This document shows, piece by piece, positions 36,782-46,044 of a stretch of 64,000 bases of DNA (its first letter is position 1; every line of letters begins with the position of its first letter). Under the pieces are notes generated by a model. The model did not search any database, was not told where the DNA came from, and was given only the letters and a program-made list of their open reading frames with translations. Made by a program: the position numbers and the translations under genes. The stretch is from an uncultured Parabacteroides sp. GTDB taxonomy: Bacteria; Bacteroidota; Bacteroidia; Bacteroidales; Tannerellaceae. Location: assembly GCF_947855115.1 (NCBI RefSeq), contig NZ_CANTZW010000013.1, positions 50,156 through 114,155 of the forward strand, read 5' to 3'.

Positions 36782-37591
36782 TTATTTGATCTTGTGGATT
36801 GAGCCGGAACCCATGATAGACTTGCTGATCTCCGGATCTCCTATGTAATGTATCTCGCCACTGCCTACGATATTGGCCTCTAGTATTTGCGTGGCGTATA
36901 CCCTGATCTCTCCACTGCTGGCGATATTGCATTCGGCCTTACGCACCTGGCAGTCGGAGGCTTTTATCTCACCGCTTCCCGCCACGTTGAACGAGGCGCG
37001 GTCTACGGTTCCTGCTACTTTGATTTCCCCGCTGCTGGCGAGGCCACACGACAGGTTATCCAGCTCTATGTCCTTGGCGAGAATATTTCCGCTGCCGGCC
37101 ATGTTGCATTCTAGTTTGTGTCCTTTTACGGGGCCTCTCAGCTCGACGCTTCCGCTACCGGCCATATTGATCTCCATCCTGTTTATCTTCATCAGTTTGC
37201 GGATGACGAAATTTCCGGAACCTACCGTGCTCAGCTCTTTTAGCTCCTTGGAGTTGGATTTTATCTTGAATACGGTCGGCCTCAAGTCGTATGAGTTATT
37301 GCTGAAACCTTTCCTGGTCGATCTCGGGTAGATTTTTAACGTGCCTCCCTTGACCTCGGCCACGAGGTAATCAAATAAGTTCTCGTCGATCGTCACGGAT
37401 AGATAAGGAGCCTTATCCGATTGCTCGTACTCGAAATCGGCGGAACCGATGAACGTGATCTCGTCGTAATCGCTGATTTTTATCACTCGGGTTTCCGGGT
37501 TCCCGTTCCCTTCGATACGTCTGTCTGCCGCAAATCCGCAGACAGTGATCATCTGTATGCAGAATATGAGAAGTGATACTCTTGTTTTCAT
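36782..37591 (-). CDS. Head-GIN (DUF2807) secreted protein 5
   Basis: The protein has 269 residues, with a Sec signal (LLIFCIQMITVCGFA). Turns alternate between AGSG and ASSG (MAGSGNILAKD, LASSGEIKVAG, IASSGEIRVYA). It is the first gene of the head-GIN run in the direction of transcription. I found no convincing promoter in the 116 bp between it and the divergent NimA-like gene. Confidence 0.88.
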   Translation of the reverse strand: MKTRVSLLIFCIQMITVCGFAADRRIEGNGNPETRVIKISDYDEITFIGSADFEYEQSDKAPYLSVTIDENLFDYLVAEVKGGTLKIYPRSTRKGFSNNSYDLRPTVFKIKSNSKELKELSTVGSGNFVIRKLMKINRMEINMAGSGSVELRGPVKGHKLECNMAGSGNILAKDIELDNLSCGLASSGEIKVAGTVDRASFNVAGSGEIKASDCQVRKAECNIASSGEIRVYATQILEANIVGSGEIHYIGDPEISKSIMGSGSIHKIK

Positions 37592-37707
37592 CGCGTTTAT
37601 TTTTTTAGGTTCTTTGTCTTAATAGACGAAGGTGGATGGTGAAGGGTTGCAGAAACGGGCGAAATTTTTTTAAATTCGCGTCAGGTTAAATTTAAACGGA
37701 GAGGAAT

Positions 37708-38187
37708 ATGAAGACACTTATACATACGGATAAGGAACAGATAGAGTCGATTATCCGTCAGAGTGATGTCTGCTTTGTGGGGATGGCGGATACGGACGGG
37801 ACACCTTATGTATTGCCGATGAATTTCGGCTATAAGGACGGCGTGATTTATTTGCACTCGGCGCAGGAAGGACGGAGCATCTCTATATTGGAACGGAATC
37901 CGAAAGTCTGTATTACCTTCAGCGTAGACCACGCCTTGGTTTTCCAGCATCCGGAAGTGGCTTGCAGCTACCGGATGCGTTCGAAGAGCGTGATCGCTTG
38001 GGGAAAGGTTGCCTACGAAGAGGATTTCGACAAGAAGGTGGAAGCTTTGGACATCATCATGAGGCAATATTCCGACAAGACTTTCCGTTATAGCGATCCG
38101 GCGGTCCGTAACGTGAAGATTTGGACGGTAGCTATAGACAAGGTTAGCTGCAAGGAATTTGGCGCTCCTCATAAGAAATCTTATTAA
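37708..38187 (+). CDS. NimA-like pyridoxamine 5'-phosphate oxidase family flavoprotein
   Basis: The protein has 159 residues, a split-barrel FMN-binding fold: CFVGMADTDGTPYVLPMNFGYKDG at the start, then LHSAQEGRSISILERNPKVC. It resembles the family that includes NimA 5-nitroimidazole reductases; many members have other or unknown roles, so drug resistance should not be assumed. The gene ends 13 bp before the Ntn-hydrolase start. It is divergent from the head-GIN genes. Confidence 0.82.
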   Translation: MKTLIHTDKEQIESIIRQSDVCFVGMADTDGTPYVLPMNFGYKDGVIYLHSAQEGRSISILERNPKVCITFSVDHALVFQHPEVACSYRMRSKSVIAWGKVAYEEDFDKKVEALDIIMRQYSDKTFRYSDPAVRNVKIWTVAIDKVSCKEFGAPHKKSY

Positions 38188-38200
38188 ATCAATAAACAAT

Positions 38201-39409
38201 ATGAAAAAACTACTCCTTTTATTCGCCCTGTGCCTTTGTTTTCCGGTGGCCGACAAAGCGTGTACCTCAATTATTATCGCAGGAAAGGCTACTCCCGACG
38301 GCCGTCCGTTGATGTGGAAACACCGGGATACCGGCGCTCCCTATAACCACATCGGTTATTTTGACGAGGGGGGCTACCGTTTCTTGGGGCTGGTAAACAG
38401 CGACGATCCTAAGGGCGCCGTATGGACCGGCAGTAACGAGACGGGTTTCTCTATCATGAATACCGCCTCGTACAACCTGAAAGACGATAACGTAAAGAAG
38501 ATGGATCAGGAAGGGAACCTGATGCGGAAAGCCTTGAGGGTTTGTAAGACCGTACAGGATTTCGAGCATTTTTTGGATACCTTGCCTCGTCCGATGCGGG
38601 TGGAGGCTAATTTCGGCGTGATCGACGCTTATGGCGGCGCGGCTTATTTCGAGACGAATAATAAGCGATATTATAAGAAAGACGCGAATGATCCGAATCT
38701 TGCGCCGGAAGGCTACTTGATTTATACGAACTTCTCTTTCGAGGGTCGTGCGGATGAGGGTAAAGGCTATGTACGTTATGAGAACGCTAAAAAGATCTTT
38801 AAGGAGATGCGGAACGAAGGGTTTACTCCTCAGCGTATCTTCCAACAGGCCTCCCGCTCTTTTTATAATAGCTTGCTGGATATCGATTTGATGAACGAGG
38901 AGCAAAGCCCGAACAATCGCACGGGTTGGTTCGTGGAGCAGGATTTCATCCCCCGCCTGGAAAGTACGGCCTCTATCGTAATCCAAGGCGTGAGCTCCGG
39001 CATGAACCCGGAACTGACAACGATGTGGACTGCCTTGGGATATCCTCCTACCTCTGTCGCTATTCCTCTTTGGGTGAAAATGGGAAAGGATCAAAGCTCT
39101 TTGGTTACTTACGACGCATCTTATAAAACAGCCCTGTTGGATTGGTATTCCGTTCAATTACAGAAGAAAGTCTATTCCATACATCGTGGCAACGGACAAA
39201 AGTACCTGCATTGGCAATTGTTATGGAATGATGGTCAAACCGGTTATATCCAACAGCTTCATACGGTAGAGAACCGGATTTTCGATTTATTCGACGCCCA
39301 TAAGACAGAGTGGGAGCAAAATGGATTGGATACAAAGGAAATACAACGACTGTATAAGGAAGTCGATACGCTCGTATATAAAGCCTTTCTGGAGCTTCAA
39401 AAATCATGA
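38201..39409 (+). CDS. Secreted C45-like Ntn hydrolase (linear amide hydrolase/acyltransferase)
   Basis: The protein has 402 residues from the ATG at 38201, which opens a signal peptide (LLLLFALCLCFPVADKA). Cleavage would expose Cys21 of CTSIIIAGKAT as the N-terminal nucleophile, the hallmark of choloylglycine-hydrolase/C45-type Ntn hydrolases. Other landmarks are WKHRDTGAPYN, NETGFSIMNTASYNL and ANFGVIDAYGGAAYFETNN. The substrate (bile amide, acyl-amino acid or peptide) cannot be told from sequence. Longer upstream frames overlap the NimA-like gene. Confidence 0.8.
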   Translation: MKKLLLLFALCLCFPVADKACTSIIIAGKATPDGRPLMWKHRDTGAPYNHIGYFDEGGYRFLGLVNSDDPKGAVWTGSNETGFSIMNTASYNLKDDNVKKMDQEGNLMRKALRVCKTVQDFEHFLDTLPRPMRVEANFGVIDAYGGAAYFETNNKRYYKKDANDPNLAPEGYLIYTNFSFEGRADEGKGYVRYENAKKIFKEMRNEGFTPQRIFQQASRSFYNSLLDIDLMNEEQSPNNRTGWFVEQDFIPRLESTASIVIQGVSSGMNPELTTMWTALGYPPTSVAIPLWVKMGKDQSSLVTYDASYKTALLDWYSVQLQKKVYSIHRGNGQKYLHWQLLWNDGQTGYIQQLHTVENRIFDLFDAHKTEWEQNGLDTKEIQRLYKEVDTLVYKAFLELQKS

Positions 39410-39889
39410 CTATAAGACCTTTTGTCGATAGAAAAAAATACCTTGAGAGCTTACAATATACTTAGTGGTAAAATCTTTATAATCAGATTGATAAAAAGTT
39501 AATAATGTTTCCGGAAAAACACGTACATGTTTTTCCGGAAACACGTACGAGAATTTGTAAAAACACGTACGTGTTTTGGGTAACCTTATTAGATATATAC
39601 TTCAAGTGGTATAGGATATATACTTCGTCGGCCTTTTTAGTACTACTGCTCATGCTTTCTTATTGAGCATTTCGCCAGATAGCGATAAAATCAATCTCTT
39701 TCGATTCTTAGGGGTGCAACCACAAAGATACCCTATCGAGCGGATGGACGTGAGTTGATAAAGGTTGGCGTGGTATTTAGCGCTATAGAAGGTAATATGA
39801 GTTGTTGGTTGTATTTTTGATGCCTCTTAGTGGAGGCGTTCTCAAATAAAATACTATTTTTGCGCATTATAAAGAATATTCCGCAAATA
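39410..39889. other. 480-bp gap with short tandem arrays and the cysE promoter
   Basis: It contains the 22-bp array at 39519-39584 and a two-unit 23-bp repeat at 39592-39637 (both units start GATATATACTTC). It also contains the cysE -7 box TATTTTTG at 39855-39862, 28 bp before the start codon. I see no gene in it. Confidence 0.7.
39519..39584. repeat. 22-bp tandem palindromic array (three units)
   Basis: Units begin ACACGTAC at 39519, 39541 and 39563, an exact 22-bp pitch. Core palindromes include AAAAACACGTACATGTTTTT and ACACGTACGTGT. It is the same family as 3542-3612 and 63595-63682. Confidence 0.85.
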
Positions 39890-40789
39890 ATGGATATACA
39901 GAGGCATAGTAGCGTATTGGGCGATACGGTGGAGAAGCTATCGGATGAGGCATCGTATAAACAATTGTTCCATGCGTACAGAGATGAGGAGGCACTGCCC
40001 TCGGGCGAGGTGCTGAAGGAAATCATCGATCTATGCCGTGCGATCCTGTTTCCCGGTTATTATGGGAATGCCCGTATCAGTAAGCAGACGATCCGTTTTC
40101 ATACGGGCGTAAATGTCGAGACACTTCATGCTTTATTATCCAAGCAGATTTATGCGGGGCTTTGTTTTGCCGATACCTCTTGCGCGACTTGCGCGGAAGA
40201 GAAGATCTCCGCTGAGGCAGAGGCTATTTCGGAGGCTTTCATCTCTACGCTTCCTGAGATCCGCGGACTGCTGGCTACGGATGTGGAGGCGACTTTCAAT
40301 GGCGATCCCGCCGCTCAGAATCTAGGTGAGGTTATATTTTGTTATCCCGGTTTCCGGGCGATCGGTAATTACCGGATCGCCCATCAATTGTATAAGCTCG
40401 GGGTTCCTTATATCCCCCGCATGATTACGGAGATGGCGCATTCCGAGACCGGTATCGATATCCATCCGGGCGCCGAGATCGGCCATCATTTCTCGATAGA
40501 CCACGGAACGGGTACGGTGATCGGCGAGACGAGCTTGATCGGCCATCATGTACGTATCTTTCAGGGAGTCAGCTTGGCGGGAGAGAAACTTCCTCCCGAT
40601 GAGAACGGTAACGCTATCCGTGGCGTGGCCCGTCATCCCATCTTGGAAGACCATGTGACGGTATATTCTAATTCCACCTTGATCGGTAAGATCCGGATCG
40701 GCAGAGGGGCTACGATATGTGGTAACGTCTGGATCGCGGAAGATGTACCGGCAGGAGCCACGGTTACGCAATTGAAAATTGAGAATTGA
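39890..40789 (+). CDS. cysE: Serine O-acetyltransferase
   Basis: The protein has 299 residues from the ATG at 39890; a GTG at 39830 is a weaker alternative. It makes O-acetylserine for cysteine synthesis. The N-terminal helical domain is followed by a left-handed hexapeptide beta-helix (IDIHPGAEIGHHFSIDHGTG, TVIGETSLIGHHVRIFQGVS, IRIGRGATICGNVWI) with the catalytic HPGAEIG/DHGTG region. The last residues, LKIEN, and the stop codon are encoded by the left end of a MITE-like inverted repeat that begins at 40771, so the native C-terminus may have been altered. Confidence 0.93.
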   Translation: MDIQRHSSVLGDTVEKLSDEASYKQLFHAYRDEEALPSGEVLKEIIDLCRAILFPGYYGNARISKQTIRFHTGVNVETLHALLSKQIYAGLCFADTSCATCAEEKISAEAEAISEAFISTLPEIRGLLATDVEATFNGDPAAQNLGEVIFCYPGFRAIGNYRIAHQLYKLGVPYIPRMITEMAHSETGIDIHPGAEIGHHFSIDHGTGTVIGETSLIGHHVRIFQGVSLAGEKLPPDENGNAIRGVARHPILEDHVTVYSNSTLIGKIRIGRGATICGNVWIAEDVPAGATVTQLKIEN

Positions 40790-40920
40790 GAATTATCAAA
40801 TGGGTAGGCCGGTAAAGGAATTTAAAAAACGTTTAGAGAGAGAAATGAGAACAATTAATAATAAACAGCGTAATGCTACGATTGAGAATAATTTTCAATT
40901 CTCAATTTTCAATTTTCAAT
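40771..40920. mobile_element. 150-bp MITE-like inverted-repeat element
   Basis: The 24-bp ends (40771-40794 and 40897-40920), built from ATTGAAAATTGAGAATT and its complement, match with one mismatch. They enclose 102 bp. The left end encodes the CysE C-terminus and the right end lies 4 bp before the next start codon. A related stretch lies at 44649-44680. No transposase is visible for it. Confidence 0.7.
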
Positions 40921-40928
40921 TAACATGA
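40800..40928 (+). CDS. Possible 42-residue small ORF in the MITE-like element
   Basis: It starts MGRPVKEFKKRLEREMRTIN and ends in the translated right inverted repeat (FNFQLT). Its TGA overlaps the next gene's ATG as ATGA. The first 25 residues are strongly basic and helical in pattern and not low-complexity. It may be a leader that couples translation to the methyltransferase gene, or chance. Confidence 0.25.
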   Translation: MGRPVKEFKKRLEREMRTINNKQRNATIENNFQFSIFNFQLT

Positions 40929-42472
40929 GCGAGACATTTGAAATGGTGGCCAAAACCCTGTACGGGTTGGAAGAAATCTTGGCCGAGGAGTTATTAGCTT
41001 TAGGAGCCAACGACCTGCAAATAGGTCGTCGTATGGTTTCCTTTACTGGTGATAAGGAATTGCTTTATAAGGCGAATTTCCACTGTCGTACTGCCTTGCG
41101 TATACTGAAACCGATTTATCATTTCAAGGCCAAAGATGCTGATACCGTTTATAAAGAGGTGAAAAAAGTAGAGTGGGAGAAGTATTTGTCGTTGGATAAG
41201 ACTTTCGCGATCGATTCGGTGATCTATTCCGAGGATTTCAATCACTCGAAATTTGTCGCTTACCGAACCAAAGACGCTATCGTGGATTATTTCATCGAGA
41301 AGCTGAAGAAACGTCCGTCTGTCCGCGTCAATAATCCGGATCTATATATCAATATTCATATTTCCCACAATGATTGTACCTTGTCTATCGATAGCTCCGG
41401 CGAGTCGTTGCATAAACGTGGTTACCGGGTAGATCAAACGGAAGCTCCGTTGAATGAGGTGCTTGCCGCCGGTATGATCATGAAGACCGGATGGAAGGGA
41501 GATTCTAATTTCGTAGACCCGATGTGCGGTTCCGGCACGTTGCTGATCGAGGCTGCCATGATCGCCTTGAATATCGCCCCGGGTATCCATCGCAAGGAGT
41601 TCGCTTTCCAGAAATGGGTAGACTACGACGAGGATTTGTTCGACCGTATTTACAACGATGAAAGCAGGGAGCGTGAGTTCACTTTCCATTGCTATGGCTC
41701 GGATATTTCCCAGGCCGCTATCGACATTGCTTTGGAGAATATCCGTAGCGCAGGCTTGATGAAGTATATCGACCTGAAGGTAAAACCGTTCCAGCAATAT
41801 ACGGAGGCTCCCCAGCCGGGTATATTGGTGACGAACCCGCCGTATGGCGAGCGTATATCCTCTCGTGACCTGCTCGGATTGTACAATATGATCGGTGAGC
41901 GTTTGAAGCACGTGTTTGTGGGGTATAAGGCTTGGATATTGAGTTATAAAGACGAGTGTTTCGACAAGATCGGCTTGCGTCCGAGCGAGAAGATCAAGTT
42001 GATGAACGGTTCCTTGGAGTGCGAATACCGTTGCTATGAGTTGTTTGAGGGAACCAATAAGGACTTTAAGAAGGCTTTGAACGGGAATGACGAGCGTCCG
42101 GAACGCCCGCGCAGATCGGACGATTCTTTCGAGCGCAGAGGGAATGACCGCCCGAATTTCCATACGGGGCGTATGGATCGTCCGGAACGCCGTTTCGCCG
42201 CCGCTCACAGCGAGGACGAGGATGACCGTCTGCCTTTCCTTCCGGGAAGACGCGTCTTTGAGGATGATCGGGGGGATGAGCGTCCGGTCCGCAAGAAATT
42301 CGGGGATACCCCGGTTCGTAAGCCGATCAAGCCGAAAGGAGATCGCCCGGTGAAAATGCGTTACCGGGACGAGGATGATCGCAGGAAGAATTTCGGCGAT
42401 CATAAACGCGACGGAAAGCGTTCGTTTAATAAACCTATAAAACGGAGAGGGTATAATGATTATGAGAGTTAG
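40925..42472 (+). CDS. 23S rRNA guanine-N2 methyltransferase-like protein (RlmL type) with charged tail
   Basis: The protein has 515 residues. A THUMP RNA-binding domain (about 1-160) is followed by a UPF0020 methyltransferase domain with the SAM motif DPMCGSGTLLIEAA (about 199-212) and catalytic NPPYGER (about 306). Residues about 390-515 are an unusual disordered tail rich in Arg, Asp, Lys and Pro (ERPERPRRSDDSFERRGND; GDHKRDGKRSFNKPIKRRGY), probably an RNA-binding tail. E. coli RlmL carries an extra RlmK domain that is absent here. The start codon directly follows the MITE-like element. It overlaps the S9 peptidase gene by 11 bp. Confidence 0.9.
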   Translation: MSETFEMVAKTLYGLEEILAEELLALGANDLQIGRRMVSFTGDKELLYKANFHCRTALRILKPIYHFKAKDADTVYKEVKKVEWEKYLSLDKTFAIDSVIYSEDFNHSKFVAYRTKDAIVDYFIEKLKKRPSVRVNNPDLYINIHISHNDCTLSIDSSGESLHKRGYRVDQTEAPLNEVLAAGMIMKTGWKGDSNFVDPMCGSGTLLIEAAMIALNIAPGIHRKEFAFQKWVDYDEDLFDRIYNDESREREFTFHCYGSDISQAAIDIALENIRSAGLMKYIDLKVKPFQQYTEAPQPGILVTNPPYGERISSRDLLGLYNMIGERLKHVFVGYKAWILSYKDECFDKIGLRPSEKIKLMNGSLECEYRCYELFEGTNKDFKKALNGNDERPERPRRSDDSFERRGNDRPNFHTGRMDRPERRFAAAHSEDEDDRLPFLPGRRVFEDDRGDERPVRKKFGDTPVRKPIKPKGDRPVKMRYRDEDDRRKNFGDHKRDGKRSFNKPIKRRGYNDYES

Positions 42473-44654
42473 ATCTTCTCTATTCATAAACCTCTGCCTG
42501 ATTTTATTCGCGATGTCGATTACCGCCCAAGATAAGCAATTAACCTTGCACGACTTGATACCGGGAGGAAAAACGTATAGCCGCTTCGTGCCTCGCAACT
42601 TGAAACAGCTGCGTTGGTGCGGGGAGGAGTATCTATACGTTAAAGGTGATAGCGTGCTGGGGGCTAAGCCGGGGAAAAAAGAAGAAGTCCTTTTTTCGTT
42701 GGAGAAACTGAACGGGGCTTTGGCGGCGGCGAACTTGCGGACGGTTAGCTCCTTGCCTAGTTTCTCGGTTCCGTACGAAAGTGGCTCGGTGCTGGCTTTT
42801 ACGAGTAAGCAACACCGCGTTCATTATGATTATAAGAAAAATGAGGTAGTAGCGGATTACGCTTTGAGGAATAACTGGGCGAATTATGATTTTTGCCCGG
42901 CTACGGGGAACTTGGCTTTCACGGAGGGAAACAATGTGCATATTCTGTCCCCGGATGGACAAAATACGGTTGTCACACACGAGACGAAAGATGGGATCGT
43001 ATGTGGACAAGCTGTTCATCAGCGGGAATTCGGGATTACAAAGGGTACGTTCTGGTCTCCTAAGGGCTCGGCTTTGGCGTTTTATCGTATGGATGAGAGT
43101 ATGGTGACGGCTTATCCGTTGGTGAATATCGATACCCGTTGCGCCACGCCGGTTCCTCACAAATATCCGATGGCCGGGATGAAAAGCCATGAGGTCACGG
43201 TGGGGGTTTATAACGTGTCTAGCGGGCAGACAGTCTGGTTGGAAACGGGGTTGCCGAAAGAGAAATATTTGACGAATATCGCTTGGAGCCCGGATGAGAA
43301 GAGTATTTATATCGCCGAGTTGAATCGTGAGCAGAACGAGATGCGCTTGGTTCGGTATTCCGCTCAGACAGGAAAGAAAGAGGCTGACCTGTTTACCGAG
43401 ACGGATCGTTGCTATGTGGAGCCACAGCATCCCGTGCTTTTCTTGCCGAACGATCCGGATAAGTTTATCTGGCAGAGTGAGGCGGATGGCTACAACCATT
43501 TATATCTGTATGATACGACCGGAAAGGAATTGAGGAAACTGACCGGTGGAGAATGGGTGGTTACTAAGGTGCTGGGCTTTAGCAAAGACGGGAATAAGGT
43601 GATTTTCGAGGGAACGGCGCCTCATCCCGTATCTCCGGGTATGCAGGGGACAGGGATGCAACGTTATATTTGGGAGGTAGATTTGAGAACGGATGATATC
43701 ATGAGCTGCTTGAGCTGGAAAGTAGGTGTACATCGTTGGTCGCTTAGTCCTTCCGGCGAATATGCGATTGATTACGTGAGTTCGCCTTCTACCCCAAGGG
43801 ATATTGATTTGGTCCGTGTAAAGGACGCGAAGGTGATAGCTACTTTGCTTTCCGCTCCGGATCCTTTTAAGTCGTATCGGATGCCGCGGATCAAGACCGG
43901 CCATATTCTTGCCGCCGATGGCAAGACTCGTTTGAATTACCGGTTGATCTTACCGCCGGATTTGGATGAGACCAAGAAATATCCAACCATTGTCTATGTA
44001 TACGGAGGACCGCATGCCCAACTGGTTACGGGCGACTGGCAAAACGGGGCTCGCGGCTGGGATCTCTATATGGCGCAGAGAGGTTATGTGATGTTTACCG
44101 TGGATAGCCGCGGATCGGCAAATCGCGGACATGCTTTTGAGAGCGTGATTCATCGTAATTTAGGTGTCAACGAGATGGCAGACCAAGTGAAGGGGGTCGA
44201 GTTCTTGAAAACCTTGCCTTATGTGGATGCCGACCGTATCGGGGTGCATGGCTGGAGTTATGGCGGTTTTATGACGACGAACTTGATGCTGACTTATCCG
44301 GATATCTTTAAGGTGGGTGTAGCCGGGGGGCCGGTTATCGACTGGAGCAATTACGAGATCATGTATGGCGAACGTTATATGGATCGCCCGCAGGATAATC
44401 TGGAAGGCTATAAGAACGCGAACCTGAAGCTGAAGGCCGGCAACCTGAAAGGCCATCTGCTGATGATACATGGGGATATCGACCCGGTGGTGGTTTGGCA
44501 ACATAGTCTTGGTTTCTTGAAGGCTTGCGTAGAGGCTGATACCTATCCGGACTATTTCGTTTATCCCCGTCATGAGCATAATGTGATCGGTAAGGACCGC
44601 CCGCATTTGCATGAGAAGATTACGAGGTATTTCGATGATTACCTTGGGAATTGA
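42462..44654 (+). CDS. Secreted S9 family prolyl dipeptidyl peptidase (DPP IV-like)
   Basis: The protein has 730 residues from the ATG at 42462; an ATG two codons earlier is possible. Signal peptide: LFINLCLILFAMSITAQ. The N-terminal half is the DPPIV beta-propeller. The C-terminal S9 domain carries the catalytic serine near 599 in GWSYGGFMT, an aspartate in HGDIDPVV and a histidine in RHEHNVIG. It removes Xaa-Pro dipeptides, probably in the periplasm. The stop lies in AATTGAAAATGG, a stretch of the same repeat type as the MITE ends. Confidence 0.92.
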   Translation: MRVRSSLFINLCLILFAMSITAQDKQLTLHDLIPGGKTYSRFVPRNLKQLRWCGEEYLYVKGDSVLGAKPGKKEEVLFSLEKLNGALAAANLRTVSSLPSFSVPYESGSVLAFTSKQHRVHYDYKKNEVVADYALRNNWANYDFCPATGNLAFTEGNNVHILSPDGQNTVVTHETKDGIVCGQAVHQREFGITKGTFWSPKGSALAFYRMDESMVTAYPLVNIDTRCATPVPHKYPMAGMKSHEVTVGVYNVSSGQTVWLETGLPKEKYLTNIAWSPDEKSIYIAELNREQNEMRLVRYSAQTGKKEADLFTETDRCYVEPQHPVLFLPNDPDKFIWQSEADGYNHLYLYDTTGKELRKLTGGEWVVTKVLGFSKDGNKVIFEGTAPHPVSPGMQGTGMQRYIWEVDLRTDDIMSCLSWKVGVHRWSLSPSGEYAIDYVSSPSTPRDIDLVRVKDAKVIATLLSAPDPFKSYRMPRIKTGHILAADGKTRLNYRLILPPDLDETKKYPTIVYVYGGPHAQLVTGDWQNGARGWDLYMAQRGYVMFTVDSRGSANRGHAFESVIHRNLGVNEMADQVKGVEFLKTLPYVDADRIGVHGWSYGGFMTTNLMLTYPDIFKVGVAGGPVIDWSNYEIMYGERYMDRPQDNLEGYKNANLKLKAGNLKGHLLMIHGDIDPVVVWQHSLGFLKACVEADTYPDYFVYPRHEHNVIGKDRPHLHEKITRYFDDYLGN

Positions 44655-44680
44655 AAATGGAGAATTGAAAATTGAAAATT
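44649..44680. repeat. AATTGAAAATT-type repeat between the S9 peptidase gene and purD
   Basis: A run of AATTGAAAAT units related to the ends of the 40771-40920 element, here without a matching inverted partner. It contains the S9 gene stop codon and ends 9 bp before the purD start. Confidence 0.6.
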
Positions 44681-44689
44681 AGAATAGGT

Positions 44690-45961
44690 ATGAATATCTT
44701 GTTATTAGGCTCTGGCGGGCGTGAGCATGCGATCGCTTGGAAGATCGCTCAAAGCCCGAAAGTAGATAAGTTATTTATCGCTCCCGGTAACGCGGGGACA
44801 GCGTTGGCAGGAACGAACGTGGATATCAAAGCGGATGATTTTGCCGCTATCAAGGATTTTGCGTTGGCGAACCGGGTGAATATGGTCGTGGTAGGTCCCG
44901 AGGATCCGTTGGTGAAGGGTGTTTATGATTATTTCAAGAAGGATGAGGCGTTAAGCTCTATTCCTGTGATCGGCCCGAGCCGGGAAGGTGCCCAACTAGA
45001 GGGTAGCAAGGATTTCGCCAAGGCGTTCATGATGCGTCATAATATCCCGACCGCCCGTTATAAGAGTATTTCCGCGGAGAATTTAGAGGAAGGCTATGCG
45101 TTCTTGGAATCTCTTCCCGCTCCTTATGTATTGAAAGCGGATGGATTGGCTGCCGGTAAAGGTGTGTTGATTATCGATAGCTTGGAGGAAGCCAAGAAAG
45201 AGTTGGGGGATATGCTGGACGGAATGTTTGGCGACGCGAGCAAGACGGTAGTGATCGAGGAGTTCTTGGACGGTATCGAATGCTCCGTATTCGTCTTGAC
45301 GGACGGCAACGATTATAAAGTGCTTCCGGTCGCGAAAGATTATAAGCGTATCGGCGAGGGCAATACGGGCTTGAATACGGGGGGTATGGGAGCCGTTTCC
45401 CCGGTTCCTTTCGCTGATGAGGCATTTATGGCGAAGGTGGACGAGCGTATTATCCGTCCTACCATAGAAGGATTGAAAGCGGAGAATATCGACTATAAAG
45501 GTTTCATCTTCTTAGGCTTGATCAACGTAAAGAATGAGCCGATGGTTATAGAATACAATTGCCGTATGGGTGATCCGGAGACAGAGGTGGTAATGCTTCG
45601 TATCCAAAGTGACTTGGTGGATTTGCTGGAAGGTGTGGCGGAAGGTAACTTAGCGAGTCGTACGTTGGTGCAAGATCCTCGTGCGGCGGTTACGGTTATG
45701 CTGGTAAGCGGCGGTTATCCGGAGGCTTACGAGAAAAATAAGGTAATCACGGGCTTGGATAAAATATCCTCGGAAAATATAATATTCCATGCTGGTACGA
45801 AATTGGCAGACGGCCAGATCCTGACCAATGGCGGCCGTGTGATCGCGGTCAGCTCGTATGGAGCCGATAAGGAAGAGGCCTTGGCCCGATCTTTCTCCGG
45901 AGCCAAGCAAATCGATTTCGACAAGAAGTATTTCCGCCGGGATATCGGGTTTGATTTATAA
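44690..45961 (+). CDS. purD: Phosphoribosylamine-glycine ligase (GAR synthetase)
   Basis: The protein has 423 residues. I use the ATG at 44690 because the protein then begins [19 protein letters not shown], the normal PurD N-terminus; the codons upstream are repeat. It makes glycinamide ribonucleotide in purine synthesis. ATP-grasp landmarks are [43 protein letters not shown] and [17 protein letters not shown]. Length is normal. Confidence 0.97.
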   Translation: MNILLLGSGGREHAIAWKIAQSPKVDKLFIAPGNAGTALAGTNVDIKADDFAAIKDFALANRVNMVVVGPEDPLVKGVYDYFKKDEALSSIPVIGPSREGAQLEGSKDFAKAFMMRHNIPTARYKSISAENLEEGYAFLESLPAPYVLKADGLAAGKGVLIIDSLEEAKKELGDMLDGMFGDASKTVVIEEFLDGIECSVFVLTDGNDYKVLPVAKDYKRIGEGNTGLNTGGMGAVSPVPFADEAFMAKVDERIIRPTIEGLKAENIDYKGFIFLGLINVKNEPMVIEYNCRMGDPETEVVMLRIQSDLVDLLEGVAEGNLASRTLVQDPRAAVTVMLVSGGYPEAYEKNKVITGLDKISSENIIFHAGTKLADGQILTNGGRVIAVSSYGADKEEALARSFSGAKQIDFDKKYFRRDIGFDL

Positions 45962-45980
45962 CCCTGATTTCATGAATAAA

Positions 45981-46024
45981 CGAGAGTACTCTTGATGCCT
46001 TGCGAGAGTACTTTCGTAAAAACT
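45981..46024. repeat. Two 22-bp units upstream of a membrane protein gene
   Basis: CGAGAGTACT occurs at 45981 and again exactly 22 bp later at 46003; the first copy extends to the palindrome AGAGTACTCT. It lies within the 83-bp gap before the start at 46045. With only two units the link to the longer arrays is tentative. Confidence 0.5.
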
Positions 46025-46044
46025 CCCTAAATAAAAGAGATTTC

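Noticed and set aside
37681..38256. A 191-residue minus-strand frame opposite the NimA-like gene
   Set aside because: It shows no recognisable domain and mirrors a well-supported gene on the other strand.
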